From Tabrizicola soli (GTDB taxonomy: Bacteria; Pseudomonadota; Alphaproteobacteria; Rhodobacterales; Rhodobacteraceae): a stretch of DNA of 64,000 nucleotides. Location: contig NZ_JAEACP010000006.1 of NCBI RefSeq assembly GCF_015999335.1, forward strand, positions 62,001 through 126,000, read 5' to 3'. The position numbers and the translations under genes are program-made. The notes beneath the pieces were generated by a model. That model made no database searches and was not told where the DNA came from. It worked only from the letters and a program-made list of their open reading frames with translations. Shown piece by piece: positions 17,381 through 26,575 of the stretch. How positions within the stretch are numbered: position 1 is the first letter of the stretch; the number at the start of each line of letters is the position of its first letter.

Positions 17381-17440
17381 CCTTCCGGACGCAAGGCCAC
17401 TTATTCCTTGCAACGACATCTGCAAGAACAGGAGAGACCC

Positions 17441-18043
17441 ATGGCCTTCACCCTTCCCGACCTTCCCTATGCCCATGACGCGCTTGCGCCGCTCGGTATG
17501 TCGAAGGAGACGCTGGAATATCACCACGACCTGCACCACAAGGCCTATGTCGACAACGGCAACAAGCTGATCGCCGGGACCGAGTGGGAATCGAAATCGC
17601 TGGAGGACATCGTCCGCGGCACCTACCAGGCCGGCGCGGTGGCGCAGAACGGCATCTTCAACAACGCCAGCCAGCACTGGAACCACAACCTCTTCTGGGA
17701 GGTGATGGGACCGGGCGAGGGCAAGAAGATCCCCGGCACGCTGGAAAAGGCGCTGACCGAGGCTTTCGGCTCGGTCCAGAAGTTCAAGGACGACTTCGCC
17801 ACCGCCGGTGCGGGGCAGTTCGGCTCGGGCTGGGCCTGGCTGGTCAAGGACAAGGACGGCAGCCTCAAGGTCACCAAGACCGAGAACGGGGTGAACCCGC
17901 TCTGCTTCGGCCAGACCGCCCTTCTGGGCTGCGATGTGTGGGAGCACAGCTACTACATCGACTTCCGCAACAAGCGCCCGGCCTATCTGACCAACTTCCT
18001 GGAAAAGCTGGTCAACTGGGACGCCGTCGCCGCCCGGATGTAA
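17441..18043 (+). CDS. sodB: Superoxide dismutase, Fe/Mn family (probably Fe type)
   Basis: 200 residues from ATG 17441, with AGGAG nine bases upstream; an in-frame TTG at 17408 is less likely. Metal-ligand regions are present: YHHDLHHKAYVDN (first His), SQHWNHNLFWEVM (second His), and DVWEHSYYIDFRNKRPAYL (Asp and last His). The short loop and residues such as AQNGIFNNASQHWNHN favour an iron or cambialistic enzyme over a strict Mn enzyme, but sequence alone does not settle it. It converts superoxide to peroxide and oxygen in the cytoplasm. A strong terminator follows. Confidence 0.93.
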   Translation: MAFTLPDLPYAHDALAPLGMSKETLEYHHDLHHKAYVDNGNKLIAGTEWESKSLEDIVRGTYQAGAVAQNGIFNNASQHWNHNLFWEVMGPGEGKKIPGTLEKALTEAFGSVQKFKDDFATAGAGQFGSGWAWLVKDKDGSLKVTKTENGVNPLCFGQTALLGCDVWEHSYYIDFRNKRPAYLTNFLEKLVNWDAVAARM

Positions 18044-18064
18044 GGCGCGCCGGATCAGGACGGG

Positions 18065-18092
18065 GGCCCGCCGCGCGATCGGCGGGCCTTTT
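18065..18092. terminator. Rho-independent terminator after sodB
   Basis: A perfect nine-base stem GGCCCGCCG / CGGCGGGCC with a six-base loop is followed by TTTT. It lies between sodB and the convergent LOG-family gene and can serve both strands. Confidence 0.85.
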
Positions 18093-18096
18093 CCGT

Positions 18097-18657
18097 TCAC
18101 GAACCTGGCAGGGCGCCCCGCAGCGCGATCTCCAGCGCAGAAACGTCAGGCACCGGGCGGAACAGGCCGCGAAGCGAGGGGGCGGCGAAACCCTCGGCGA
18201 TGATATGGTCGACCAGCGCCAGCAGCGGCTGCCAGTAGCCCGCCACGTCCAGAAGCAGGATCGGCTTGGCATGCAGGCCGATCTGCGCCCAGGTCAGCAC
18301 CTCGAAGAATTCGTCCAGCGTTCCGGCCCCGCCCGGCAGCACCACCACCGCGTCCGAGTTCATGAACATCACCTTCTTGCGCTCGTGCATGTCCTCGGTC
18401 ACCACGGTGCCGGCCATGTCGCGGCCGTTCCGCTCGCGCCCCAGAAGATGCACCGGGATCACCCCCAGCGCCGTCGCCCCCTGCGCCAGCGCGGCCGTCG
18501 CGACCTGGCCCATGAGGCCGACGTCCCCCGCCCCGAAGACCAGCCGCCAGCCGTTGCGGGCGATCATCGCGCCGGTCTCGCGCGCGGCCTCGGCATAGCC
18601 GGCCCTGGCGCCGGGGCGCGAGCCGCAGAAGAGGCAGATCGATGGCTTGGTCATCAT
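18097..18657 (-). CDS. LOG-family protein (TIGR00730-type nucleotide 5'-monophosphate phosphoribohydrolase)
   Basis: 186 residues from ATG 18657 ([16 protein letters not shown]); the second ATG at 18654 is equally possible. [32 protein letters not shown] and the phosphoribohydrolase motif [19 protein letters not shown] identify the lysine-decarboxylase-like / LOG family. Proteins of this family cleave ribose 5-phosphate from cytokinin or other nucleoside monophosphates, or act on pyrimidine/purine nucleotides in bacteria. The start is divergent from the LysM gene. Older annotation as lysine decarboxylase would be wrong. Confidence 0.88.
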   Translation of the reverse strand: MMTKPSICLFCGSRPGARAGYAEAARETGAMIARNGWRLVFGAGDVGLMGQVATAALAQGATALGVIPVHLLGRERNGRDMAGTVVTEDMHERKKVMFMNSDAVVVLPGGAGTLDEFFEVLTWAQIGLHAKPILLLDVAGYWQPLLALVDHIIAEGFAAPSLRGLFRPVPDVSALEIALRGALPGS

Positions 18658-18730
18658 GGGGCCTGAAAACGGTTGCACTGTGCGAGATATAGAGATTCCA
18701 TACCCCAAGGAAAGCGCCGGGGGGAATGGC

Positions 18731-20068
18731 ATGTCGGCATGGGCGGGGACGGCTCCGGGGACACGGGCGCTGATCCTGGGGGGTGGTGGGCTGCTTCTGG
18801 CGGGGGCCGGTTACCTGGGCTGGCAGGCGCTGCGCCCCGATCCCGCGCCCGCGCCTGCCGCGGTCGAGATCGCCGCCGCGCCGACCCCGCCGCCGGTGGC
18901 CGAGCCCGCTCCGGCGCCGGCCCTGCCGAAGATCGACGTCTGGCGGGTGGCGCCGGATGGTGGGGCGGTGGTCTCGGGGCTGGCGTTGGCGGGCGCGAAG
19001 GTCGAGGTGATCGTGGACGGTGTCGCCATGGCCGAGGGGACGGCCGGCGCCTCGGGCGAGTTCGCGCTGGTCTTCACCCTGCCGCCCAATCCCGCCCCCA
19101 GCCTGATGTGGCTGTCGATGACGCCCGAGGGCAGCGCGGCCGTCGCCTCGCCGCAAATGGTGGCGCTGGGGCCGATCGCGGGCCCGGCCGCGCCGCCGGC
19201 CGCGCCCGACGCCGCCCGGGCCGAGCCGGAAGCGGCAAGCCTGCCAGGGACTGCGGTCGAGACCCCGGTCGAGACGGCGGCAGGGACGGTGCCCGAGACA
19301 GTGCCAGGGACGCCTGCGCCCGAGCCCGCGGCCGAGGCGGGGCCGCCCGCGCTCCTCCTGTCGCAGGACGGGGCGGTGGTCCTGCAGGACCCCTCCGGCG
19401 CACCGGCGGCGGGCGGCGAGGTGATGATCGACACGATCACCTATACCCCCTCGGGCGAGGTGCGGGTCGGCGGCCGTGCGGCGCCCGGCGCGCAGCTTCG
19501 GATCTATCTGGACAATGCCTTGCAGGCCGAGCTGGCCACGCCCGGCACCGGGCTCTGGCTGGCCGACCTGCCGGGCGCCGCGCCGGGCATCTATACCCTG
19601 CGGGTCGATCAGCTGGACGCCACGGGCAAGGTCGCCTCGCGCTTCGAGACCCCGTTCAAGCGCGAGACGCTGGAGGCCCTGGCCGCCGTCGCGGCCCCGC
19701 CCGCACCTCCGGTCGAGGCCCCGGCCGGGGTGACCGCCGAAACCCCGCCCGCCGAAAGCCCGCCCGCCGAGCCCCAGCCCGCCGAAACTCTGGTCGCCGA
19801 GCCCCCACCCGCCGAAATCCCCTCCGCCGAAGCTGTGCCGTTGCCCGAGCCTGCCGAACCCGCGGCCGCGACGATGACTGCCGAGGCGGTTCCGGTGACG
19901 GTCACCGTCCAGCCCGGCTTCACCCTCTGGGGCATCGCGCAGGAACGCTATGGCGATGGTGTGCTGTACGTGCAGGTGTTCGAGGCCAATCGGGACAAGA
20001 TCCGCGATCCCGACCTGATCTATCCCGGTCAGGTCTTCTCGGTCCCCGACGCCGCCGTCTCGCCCTGA
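18731..20068 (+). CDS. Membrane-anchored LysM-domain protein with Ala/Pro/Glu-rich linkers
   Basis: 445 residues from ATG 18731 ([15 protein letters not shown]). One N-terminal membrane helix ([18 protein letters not shown]) leads into a Pro/Ala linker and a bacterial Ig-like segment ([29 protein letters not shown]). A second acidic linker, a second domain ([19 protein letters not shown]) and a third linker with PPAE-type repeats follow. The C-terminal LysM motif is [18 protein letters not shown]...[14 protein letters not shown]. LysM binds peptidoglycan, so the protein probably spans from inner membrane to wall. The last 40 bases overlap the convergent ArsR gene. Confidence 0.87.
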   Translation: MSAWAGTAPGTRALILGGGGLLLAGAGYLGWQALRPDPAPAPAAVEIAAAPTPPPVAEPAPAPALPKIDVWRVAPDGGAVVSGLALAGAKVEVIVDGVAMAEGTAGASGEFALVFTLPPNPAPSLMWLSMTPEGSAAVASPQMVALGPIAGPAAPPAAPDAARAEPEAASLPGTAVETPVETAAGTVPETVPGTPAPEPAAEAGPPALLLSQDGAVVLQDPSGAPAAGGEVMIDTITYTPSGEVRVGGRAAPGAQLRIYLDNALQAELATPGTGLWLADLPGAAPGIYTLRVDQLDATGKVASRFETPFKRETLEALAAVAAPPAPPVEAPAGVTAETPPAESPPAEPQPAETLVAEPPPAEIPSAEAVPLPEPAEPAAATMTAEAVPVTVTVQPGFTLWGIAQERYGDGVLYVQVFEANRDKIRDPDLIYPGQVFSVPDAAVSP

Positions 20069-20385
20069 CGGCCATGGCTGCAGGCCGCCAGCACCTCGGG
20101 GTGGTCGCAGCAGCAATCGTTCAGAAGATACGAGATCGTGCGCCCCAGCCCCGTCGCATTTACGCTGTAGATCACGTTGCGCGCCGCCCGGCGCGAGCGG
20201 ATCAGCCCGGCCTGCTCCAGCGCGGAAAGATGGAAGGACAGGCGCGGCGCGGAAAGGCCGAGCGCCTGCGCGATCTCGCCCGCGGCCATGCCCTGGTCGC
20301 CCCGCTGCACCAGCAGGCGGATCAGGCTGAGACGGGAATCGTTCGCCAGGGCGGCGAGGGCGGCGAGGGCTTTACTTCTATCCAT
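20029..20385 (-). CDS. ArsR-family transcriptional regulator with C-terminal cysteine cluster
   Basis: 118 residues. The winged helix is clear: [17 protein letters not shown], the recognition helix [21 protein letters not shown], and the wing [14 protein letters not shown]. The C-terminus carries Cys91-92-93 and Cys102 in [15 protein letters not shown]-terminal cysteine trios bind trivalent arsenic or antimony in some ArsR regulators, so a metal(loid) or thiol signal is likely. The gene is divergent from the Atm1-type exporter, with a dyad (CGTTC/GAACG) immediately upstream of its start. It probably represses both itself and the exporter. The 3' end overlaps the LysM gene. Confidence 0.88.
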   Translation of the reverse strand: MDRSKALAALAALANDSRLSLIRLLVQRGDQGMAAGEIAQALGLSAPRLSFHLSALEQAGLIRSRRAARNVIYSVNATGLGRTISYLLNDCCCDHPEVLAACSHGRQGETAASGTEKT

Positions 20386-20405
20386 CGTTCAACTATTCAA
20401 GAACG
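20386..20405. promoter_or_regulatory. Inverted repeat, probable ArsR-type operator
   Basis: CGTTC at 20386-20390 and GAACG at 20401-20405 form a perfect dyad around a ten-base AT-rich spacer. It starts one base before the ArsR start codon and lies 65 bases before the exporter start. Position and symmetry fit an operator bound by the adjacent ArsR dimer; binding is inferred. Confidence 0.55.
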
Positions 20406-20470
20406 GTTTAAATGACCATAGCCGAACCCGGCCTGCGCCGCAATGGCCGGGACGCCAGAGAATCAGGACC

Positions 20471-22333
20471 ATGCGCCGCACCACCTCGACCGCAACTTCC
20501 GCCGACATGCCGGCAACTCCCGCCTCGGGCTGGCACACCCTGCGCCGGGTCGCCCCCTATCTCTGGCCCAAGGACCACCCCTGGGTGAAGCGCCGCGTGG
20601 TGGCCGCGCTGGTGCTGCTTCTGATGGCCAAGCTGGTTTCGGTCTCGACGCCCTGGTTCTACAAGCTGGCGGTGGACAACCTGTCCGGCACGACCTCGGA
20701 CAAGGGGATGATGCTGGGCCTGGGCGCGGTCGGGCTGGTGGTGGCCTATGGCTTGGCCCGACTGGGCGCGGTCGCCTTTGCCGAATTGCGCGACGCGGTC
20801 TTTGTCCGCGTCGGCCAGCGTGCGATCCGGCGGCTGGCGATCGAGACCTTCACCCATATCCACCGCCTCAGCTTGCGCTATCACATCACGCGCAAGACCG
20901 GCGGGTTGAGCCGGATCATCGAGCGGGGGGTGAAGGGCGTCGATTTCCTGCTGCGCTTCATGCTGTTCTCGATCGGGCCGCTGATCCTGGAACTGACCAT
21001 GGTCGCGGCCATCTTCGCCTGGTTCTTCGGCTGGCAATATGCCGCCGTGGTGATCGCCACCATCGCGCTTTACGTCTGGTTCACCTTCAAGGTCACCGAA
21101 TGGCGGGTGAAGCTGCGGCGCGAGATGAACGACCAGGACACCGACGCCAACCAGAAGGCGATCGACAGCCTGCTGAACTTCGAGACCGTCAAGTATTTCA
21201 ACGCCGAACTGCGCGAGGCCGAGCGCTATGACGGCGCGATGCGGCAATACGAATCGGCCGCCGTCCGCACCGGCCTGTCGCTTTCGTTCCTGAACGCGGG
21301 CCAGTCCTTCCTGATCACCTCGGGCCTGGTCATCGTCATGGCGATGAGCGCGCTTGGCGTGCGGGCGGGCACCCTGACCGTCGGCGATTTCGTCATGGTC
21401 AACGCCTACATGATCCAGATCACCATGCCGCTGAACTTCCTCGGCACCGTCTACCGCGAGATCCGGCAGGCGCTGGTCGACATGGGCGAGATGTTCGGCC
21501 TCCTGGCCCAGCCGGCCGAGGTCACCGATGCCCCGGATGCCAGGGCGCTGGAGGTCACGGGCGGCGAGATCACCTTCACCGACGTCCGCTTCCACTATGA
21601 GGCCGAGCGCGAGATCCTGAAGGGCATCAGCTTCCGCATCGCCCCCGGCGAGCGTCTGGCGCTGGTCGGCACCTCGGGCTCGGGCAAGTCCACCATCGGG
21701 CGGCTTCTGTTCCGCTTCTACGACATCCAGGGCGGCGCGATCCGCATCGACGGCCAGGACATCCGCGAGGTGACGCAGACCTCGCTGCACCAGGCGATCG
21801 GGGTGGTGCCGCAGGATACGGTGCTGTTCAACGACACCATCCGCTACAACATCGCCTATGGCCGCGCCGGCGCCACCGAGGCCGAGATCGAGGCGGCGGC
21901 CAGGGCGGCGCGGATCCACGATTTCGTCATGCGCCTGCCGCAGGGCTATGACACCGTGGTGGGCGAGCGCGGGCTGAAGCTTTCCGGCGGCGAGAAGCAG
22001 CGGGTGGGGATCGCCCGGACGCTGCTGAAGAACCCGCCGATCCTGATCCTGGACGAGGCGACCAGCGCGCTGGACACCCAGACCGAGCGTTCGATCCAGG
22101 AATCCCTGCGCGACATGGGGCAGGGCCGCAGCGTGATCACCATCGCGCACCGGCTCTCGACCATCGCCGATGCCGACCAGATCCTGGTGCTGGACGACGG
22201 GCGGGTCGTCGAACAGGGCCGGCACGAGCAGCTTCTGGCGCGGCGGGGCCGCTATGCCCGGATGTGGGAGCGTCAGTCGGCCGAGGAGGCGACCGAAGCC
22301 GCCACCGAGCCCGCCGAGGGCGAGGCCGCCTGA
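20471..22333 (+). CDS. Atm1-type ABC exporter (ABCB7/HMT1-like), membrane and ATPase domains fused
   Basis: 620 residues from ATG 20471. A six-helix exporter domain begins at LRRVAPYLWP and contains LNAGQSFLITSGLVIVM, the N-x-G-Q segment that lines the glutathione site in Atm1 proteins, and LNFLGTVYREIRQALVDM, typical of the family. The nucleotide-binding domain has Walker A GTSGSGKST, signature LSGGEKQRVGIART, Walker B ILILDEATSALD and switch His in TIAHRLSTI. Bacterial Atm1 homologues export glutathione conjugates of metals or sulfur species across the inner membrane. Control by the divergent cysteine-rich ArsR regulator supports a metal(loid) detoxification role here (inference). Confidence 0.92.
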   Translation: MRRTTSTATSADMPATPASGWHTLRRVAPYLWPKDHPWVKRRVVAALVLLLMAKLVSVSTPWFYKLAVDNLSGTTSDKGMMLGLGAVGLVVAYGLARLGAVAFAELRDAVFVRVGQRAIRRLAIETFTHIHRLSLRYHITRKTGGLSRIIERGVKGVDFLLRFMLFSIGPLILELTMVAAIFAWFFGWQYAAVVIATIALYVWFTFKVTEWRVKLRREMNDQDTDANQKAIDSLLNFETVKYFNAELREAERYDGAMRQYESAAVRTGLSLSFLNAGQSFLITSGLVIVMAMSALGVRAGTLTVGDFVMVNAYMIQITMPLNFLGTVYREIRQALVDMGEMFGLLAQPAEVTDAPDARALEVTGGEITFTDVRFHYEAEREILKGISFRIAPGERLALVGTSGSGKSTIGRLLFRFYDIQGGAIRIDGQDIREVTQTSLHQAIGVVPQDTVLFNDTIRYNIAYGRAGATEAEIEAAARAARIHDFVMRLPQGYDTVVGERGLKLSGGEKQRVGIARTLLKNPPILILDEATSALDTQTERSIQESLRDMGQGRSVITIAHRLSTIADADQILVLDDGRVVEQGRHEQLLARRGRYARMWERQSAEEATEAATEPAEGEAA

Positions 22334-22360
22334 CCGCCGCGAGGTGACAGGGTTTTTCCT

Positions 22361-22389
22361 TTGACCAGCCGGTCGGGCTTGCCCATTCT
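22361..22389 (+). promoter_or_regulatory. Possible promoter of the caspase-TPR gene
   Basis: TTGACC at 22361-22366 resembles a sigma-70-type -35 box, and CATTCT lies after a 17-base spacer at 22384-22389. The -10 match is weak, and the pair is 26 bases upstream of the preferred start codon. Offered as a candidate only. Confidence 0.3.
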
Positions 22390-22414
22390 CTGCCCATCGC
22401 GGAGAGGGCGGGCG

Positions 22415-25400
22415 ATGGCGTGGCGGGTGGTTCTGGCGGTGGTGCTCTGGCTGGGCCTTGCGGTCGCGGCCCTGGCCGAGCGTCGCGTGGCCCTGATCCT
22501 TGCGGTGGACGACTACCGCAGCATCCGGCCGCTCACCAACCCGTCGAACGACGCCCGGGTGATGGAGGGGCTGCTCGAGAAGCTGGATTTCGAGGTCGTC
22601 GTCGAGACCAACCGCGACCTGCGCCGCACCCGCCGCGCGCTTGAGGATTTCCAGGCCGATGCGAAAGGCGCGGATGTGGCGCTCATGTTCTTCGCCGGGC
22701 ATGGGGTGGCGATCGACGGGGTGAACTACCTCCTGCCGACCGACACCGATGCCAGCTCGGCCGAGCGTCTGGCGGCGACCGCTCTGCCCATGGCCGAGGC
22801 GCAGGCGGCGCTGCAGGCGGTGGCGCCGGTGGTGATCATGCTGCTGGACGCATGCCGCGACGATCCTTTCGCCGGGGGCGGGGCCGAGGGGCGCGGGGCC
22901 GCCGCTCTGGCCGACGATCCGCCGGTGGTGGCGCAGGGCCAGCCCGCGCCGGGGCTGGGCCGGATGGGGCGGGCGGATGGCGTCCTCTTTGCCTTCGCCG
23001 CCGCCCCGAACGAGACCGCCGCCGATGGCGAGGGCGACAATTCCCCCTTCACCTCGGCCCTCTCGCGCCATCTCGGGACCGCGGGGGTGGAGTTGCGGAC
23101 CGCGCTGACGCTGGTGCAGCAGGACGTCTACGACCGCAGCCGGGGCCGGCAGCTGCCCTATATCGAAAGCGGCCTGCCCGAACTGGTGTTCATCACCGGG
23201 CAGGGCGCGCTTCCGGAACGCGACCAGCTGCTGATCGCCATGGCCGACCTGACCCCCGAGTTGCGCGCCGAGGTCGAGACGCTGGCCGCGACCCGCAACC
23301 TGCCGCTCGCCCCGCTTTACGCGGCCCTGCTCTCGGCCGATCTGGAGGCGCAATCGCCCGAGGAACGCGCCCGCCTGCTGCTGGAGGCCGCGCAGTCCTA
23401 CGAGCAGTTCCAGACCGAATTGCAACGCTTCCGCTCGGACGACCCGCGCGTGGCCGACCTGCGCGGCCAGGCCGACGAGGCGCTGACGCTGGGGGCCTTC
23501 GACACCGCCCGCGCGCTGCTGACCGAGGCGGCCGAGATCGACGCCACCGCCCGCAGCACGATCCGCGAGACCTATCTGTCGCGCACCCTCTCGGAAGCCG
23601 CGACCCATCTTCTGAACGCCAACGCCGCCCGCACCGACCTGCGCTATGACCTGGCGATCTCGGACCTTGGCAAGGCGGTGGCGCTTTACGCCGAGGTCGA
23701 GGACGAGGACCTGGACCGCGAGACCCAGTTCAACTACACGGCCGCGCTGGCCGATCTGGGCGACCTGCAGCTGGTGGCGGGCAATACCCAGGGCGCGCTG
23801 GCCGCCTACAGCCGCCGCAGCGACTATGCCCAGGCGCGGATCGCGGCCGACCCGACCGACGTGTACTGGGTGCGCGAGCTGATCTGGTCGCTGAACAGCA
23901 TGGGCGACGTGCTGGAGCAGCAGGGCTATCTGCGCGAGGCCGAGACCGCCTATGCCAGCGCGCTGGAATTCTCGCAATGGCAGGCCGACCAGATGCCGGA
24001 CGATCCCGACCTGATGCGCGACCGCCAGGTGGCCCGCAACAAGCTGGGCGAGATCCGCCTGGCCCGCAACGACTTTGCCGGCGCGCTGGAGGCCCACCGC
24101 GAGGCGCTGGCGCTGGCCGAGGCGCTGCTGGCGACGGACCCGGCCAGCCCGACCTACCGCCGCGATATCTCGTTCACGCAGGAGCGGCTGGGCGACGTGC
24201 TGGCGGCGATGGGCGACAAGGCCGGGGCCCGCGCGGCCTTCGGCATCTCTCTGGAGGTGACCGAGGCGCTGGCGGCGGAATATCCCGGCGACGAGGAGAT
24301 CCGCCGCGATCTTTCGGTCAGCTATGAACGCATCGGCGACACGCTGGTCGAGGACGGCGATTTCGAGGCGGGCCTCGAGACCTACGGCAAGGCGCTGGCG
24401 ATCCGCGAGGAACTGGCCGCGCTCGACCCCGGCAACACCTTGCGCCAGCGCGACCTTGCCGTCACCTTCGAGCGGATCGGCGACATCAACAACCGGCGCG
24501 GCGACCAGGACTCGGCGCTGCTGGCGCATCAGGCGGCGCTGGCGATCCGCGAGCGGCTGGCCGCGCTCGACCCGACCAACATGCTCTGGCAGCGCGACCT
24601 TTCGGTCAGCCACGAGCGGGTGGGGGACATCCTTTACGACCAGAACGACCTGGTGGCGGCGCTGGCGGCGCAGGAACGCTCGCTGGAGCTGCGGCAGGGG
24701 ATCGTGATGCTCGACCCCGAGAACCTGCCCCGGCAGCGCGACCTGGGCATCGCGCTGGAAAAGATCGGCGACCTGCAGCAGGCGATGGGCGATCTGGCGG
24801 GCGCGACCGCCAGCCATGACGAGGCGCTGGCCCTGCGCCGCGCGATGGTCGCCGCCGACCCGGCCGTGGTGCAATACCGCCGCGACCTGACCTTCTCGCT
24901 GCTGCGGGTGGCGGATATGCGGATCGCCGGGGGCGACGGTCCCGCGGCCGAGCCGCTGCTGGCCGAGACGGTGGAACTGCGCCAGGACCTCGCCGGGGCG
25001 GCGCCGGAATCGACCTTCGATCTTTACGATCTGGCGCTGGCGCAGAACCAGCACAGCTCGCTTCTGCTGGACCTTGGCCGCGGCAGCGAGGCGCTGGTGG
25101 TGGCGCAGGGCGGGATGGCGACCGCGGACCGCCTGCTCCAGCTTGCCCCGGAAGAGCCCGACCATGTCCACAACCGCCTTGTCGCGCTGAACCGGCTGGG
25201 CGACGCGCAGGATCTTTTGGGCGATTCCCGCGCTGCCGTCGCCACCTTCCGCGACATGGTGGCGATGGGCAGCCGCCTGATCGACCTCGACGCCTACAAC
25301 ACCTCCTGGGCCAGCGATCTGGCCGTGGGGCTGGAGCGGCTGGGCAATGCGCAGGAAAAGGCGGGCGATCCGGCCGGCGCGCTGAAAGCCCACCGCGAGA

Positions 25401-25777
25401 GCCTTGCCTTGCGCGAATGGCTGGTCGGCCGCGACAGCAGCGAGCCGGGCTGGTATCGCGACCTTGCCGTCAGCTACGAACGGGTGGCGTCGATGCTGGC
25501 GGCGACGGGCGACATGGACCAGGCGCTGTCGCATCAGGACACCAGCCTGTCGATGATGCGCAACCTTGCGGCAACCTATCCGGACGATCCCTGGTACCGG
25601 CTGGACGTGGTCCGGGCGCTGGACCTGCGCGGCACGCTTCTGCAGGACCCCGCCGCCGAGAACCGCGAGGCCCTGGCGATCCTGGAGGAGATGCAGGCCG
25701 ATGGCAGCCTGCCGCAGGGCTATGAGGACTGGATCGCCGGATTCCGCCGCGCCCTGGGCCTGCCCACGGAATTCTGA
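22415..25777 (+). CDS. Exported caspase-domain (peptidase C14) protein with long TPR array
   Basis: 1120 residues from ATG 22415, with GGAGAGGGCGGG upstream. A signal peptide (MAWRVVLAVVLWLGLAVAALA) should place it in the periplasm or anchored facing it. Residues 24-250 form a caspase/metacaspase domain with the catalytic dyad intact: His96 in FFAGHG and Cys147 in LLDACRDDP. FAAAPNETAADGEGDNSPFTSAL and SRGRQLPYIESGLPELVF are the usual following segments. From about residue 300 to the end there is helical repeat sequence, including at least six 48-residue units beginning RRDLSVSYERIGD or similar. Such arrays normally bind partner proteins. Neighbours (exporter, YfgM/BamB/Der) give no functional clue. 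Substrate and trigger unknown. Confidence 0.92.
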   Translation: MAWRVVLAVVLWLGLAVAALAERRVALILAVDDYRSIRPLTNPSNDARVMEGLLEKLDFEVVVETNRDLRRTRRALEDFQADAKGADVALMFFAGHGVAIDGVNYLLPTDTDASSAERLAATALPMAEAQAALQAVAPVVIMLLDACRDDPFAGGGAEGRGAAALADDPPVVAQGQPAPGLGRMGRADGVLFAFAAAPNETAADGEGDNSPFTSALSRHLGTAGVELRTALTLVQQDVYDRSRGRQLPYIESGLPELVFITGQGALPERDQLLIAMADLTPELRAEVETLAATRNLPLAPLYAALLSADLEAQSPEERARLLLEAAQSYEQFQTELQRFRSDDPRVADLRGQADEALTLGAFDTARALLTEAAEIDATARSTIRETYLSRTLSEAATHLLNANAARTDLRYDLAISDLGKAVALYAEVEDEDLDRETQFNYTAALADLGDLQLVAGNTQGALAAYSRRSDYAQARIAADPTDVYWVRELIWSLNSMGDVLEQQGYLREAETAYASALEFSQWQADQMPDDPDLMRDRQVARNKLGEIRLARNDFAGALEAHREALALAEALLATDPASPTYRRDISFTQERLGDVLAAMGDKAGARAAFGISLEVTEALAAEYPGDEEIRRDLSVSYERIGDTLVEDGDFEAGLETYGKALAIREELAALDPGNTLRQRDLAVTFERIGDINNRRGDQDSALLAHQAALAIRERLAALDPTNMLWQRDLSVSHERVGDILYDQNDLVAALAAQERSLELRQGIVMLDPENLPRQRDLGIALEKIGDLQQAMGDLAGATASHDEALALRRAMVAADPAVVQYRRDLTFSLLRVADMRIAGGDGPAAEPLLAETVELRQDLAGAAPESTFDLYDLALAQNQHSSLLLDLGRGSEALVVAQGGMATADRLLQLAPEEPDHVHNRLVALNRLGDAQDLLGDSRAAVATFRDMVAMGSRLIDLDAYNTSWASDLAVGLERLGNAQEKAGDPAGALKAHRESLALREWLVGRDSSEPGWYRDLAVSYERVASMLAATGDMDQALSHQDTSLSMMRNLAATYPDDPWYRLDVVRALDLRGTLLQDPAAENREALAILEEMQADGSLPQGYEDWIAGFRRALGLPTEF

Positions 25778-25877
25778 CCGCCGACCCCGGCGGGGCGGGG
25801 CTTGGCAACGCTTGGCCTTTCCCTGTAAGACGATGCAAAGCGAAGGCAGGGCCTGAAGCACAGGCAAGGGGCGGCGT

Positions 25878-26534
25878 GTGAGCAATCCGGACAGCTTCAT
25901 CGAGGAAGTCACCGAAGAGGTCCGCCGTGACCGCCTGTTCGGCCTGTTCCGCAAATACGGCTGGATCGGTGTCCTTCTGGTCCTTGGCATCGTCGGCGGC
26001 GCGGCCTGGAACGAATGGTCGAAATCCCGGGCCGAGGCGCGGGCCGAGGCTTTCGGCGACGCGCTGATCGACGCGCTCGATCTCGGCTCGCCCGAGGAGC
26101 GCCGCGCCGCGCTGGCCGCGATCCCGGCCGATGGCCAGCAGGGCGCGATCCTGAACCTGATCCTGGCCTCGGACCCCAAGGCCGACCAGCCCGCCACCCT
26201 TGCCGCGCTGGATGCGATCATCGCCGACGCCTCGCTGCCCGTCAGCTACCGCGACCTGGCCACGCTGCGCCGGGTGCTTGTGGCCGGGGCCGGGATGGAG
26301 CTGGCCGACCGCCGCAGCGCGCTGCAGGCCATCGCCGCGCCGGGGCGCCCCTATCGCACCCTGGCCGAGGAACAGCTTGCCTATCTCCTGATCGAGGAAG
26401 GCCAGACCGAGGCCGCGATCACCGCGCTGCAGGCGCTGATGCAGGACCAGGAAGCCTCGGGCGCCCTGAAGGCGCGGGCGGGGCAGGTGGTGACGGCGCT
26501 TGGCGGCACGCCGCCCGAGGCCTCGTCCGGCTGA
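25878..26534 (+). CDS. YfgM-like membrane-anchored tetratricopeptide protein
   Basis: 218 residues from GTG 25878 (MSNPDSFIEEVTEEVRRDRL). A short cytoplasmic N-terminus is followed by one helix (YGWIGVLLVLGIVGGAAWNEW) and a periplasmic helical domain with TPR-like segments (EERRAALAAIPADGQQGAIL, YRTLAEEQLAYLLIEEGQTEAA). Together with bamB and der downstream this reproduces the yfgM-bamB-der order seen widely in proteobacteria. In E. coli YfgM associates with the SecYEG translocon and periplasmic chaperones. The stop overlaps an upstream in-frame ATG candidate of bamB. Confidence 0.85.
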   Translation: MSNPDSFIEEVTEEVRRDRLFGLFRKYGWIGVLLVLGIVGGAAWNEWSKSRAEARAEAFGDALIDALDLGSPEERRAALAAIPADGQQGAILNLILASDPKADQPATLAALDAIIADASLPVSYRDLATLRRVLVAGAGMELADRRSALQAIAAPGRPYRTLAEEQLAYLLIEEGQTEAAITALQALMQDQEASGALKARAGQVVTALGGTPPEASSG

Positions 26535-26575
26535 TGGCGAAGGACATGACGGAAGGAAGCTTGCAGGTGGCTGGC

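Noticed and set aside
20408-26221. A 1937-codon minus-strand open frame opposite the exporter and caspase genes
   Set aside because: It is the antisense image of two genes with clear motifs; GC-rich codon bias creates long stop-free antisense frames.
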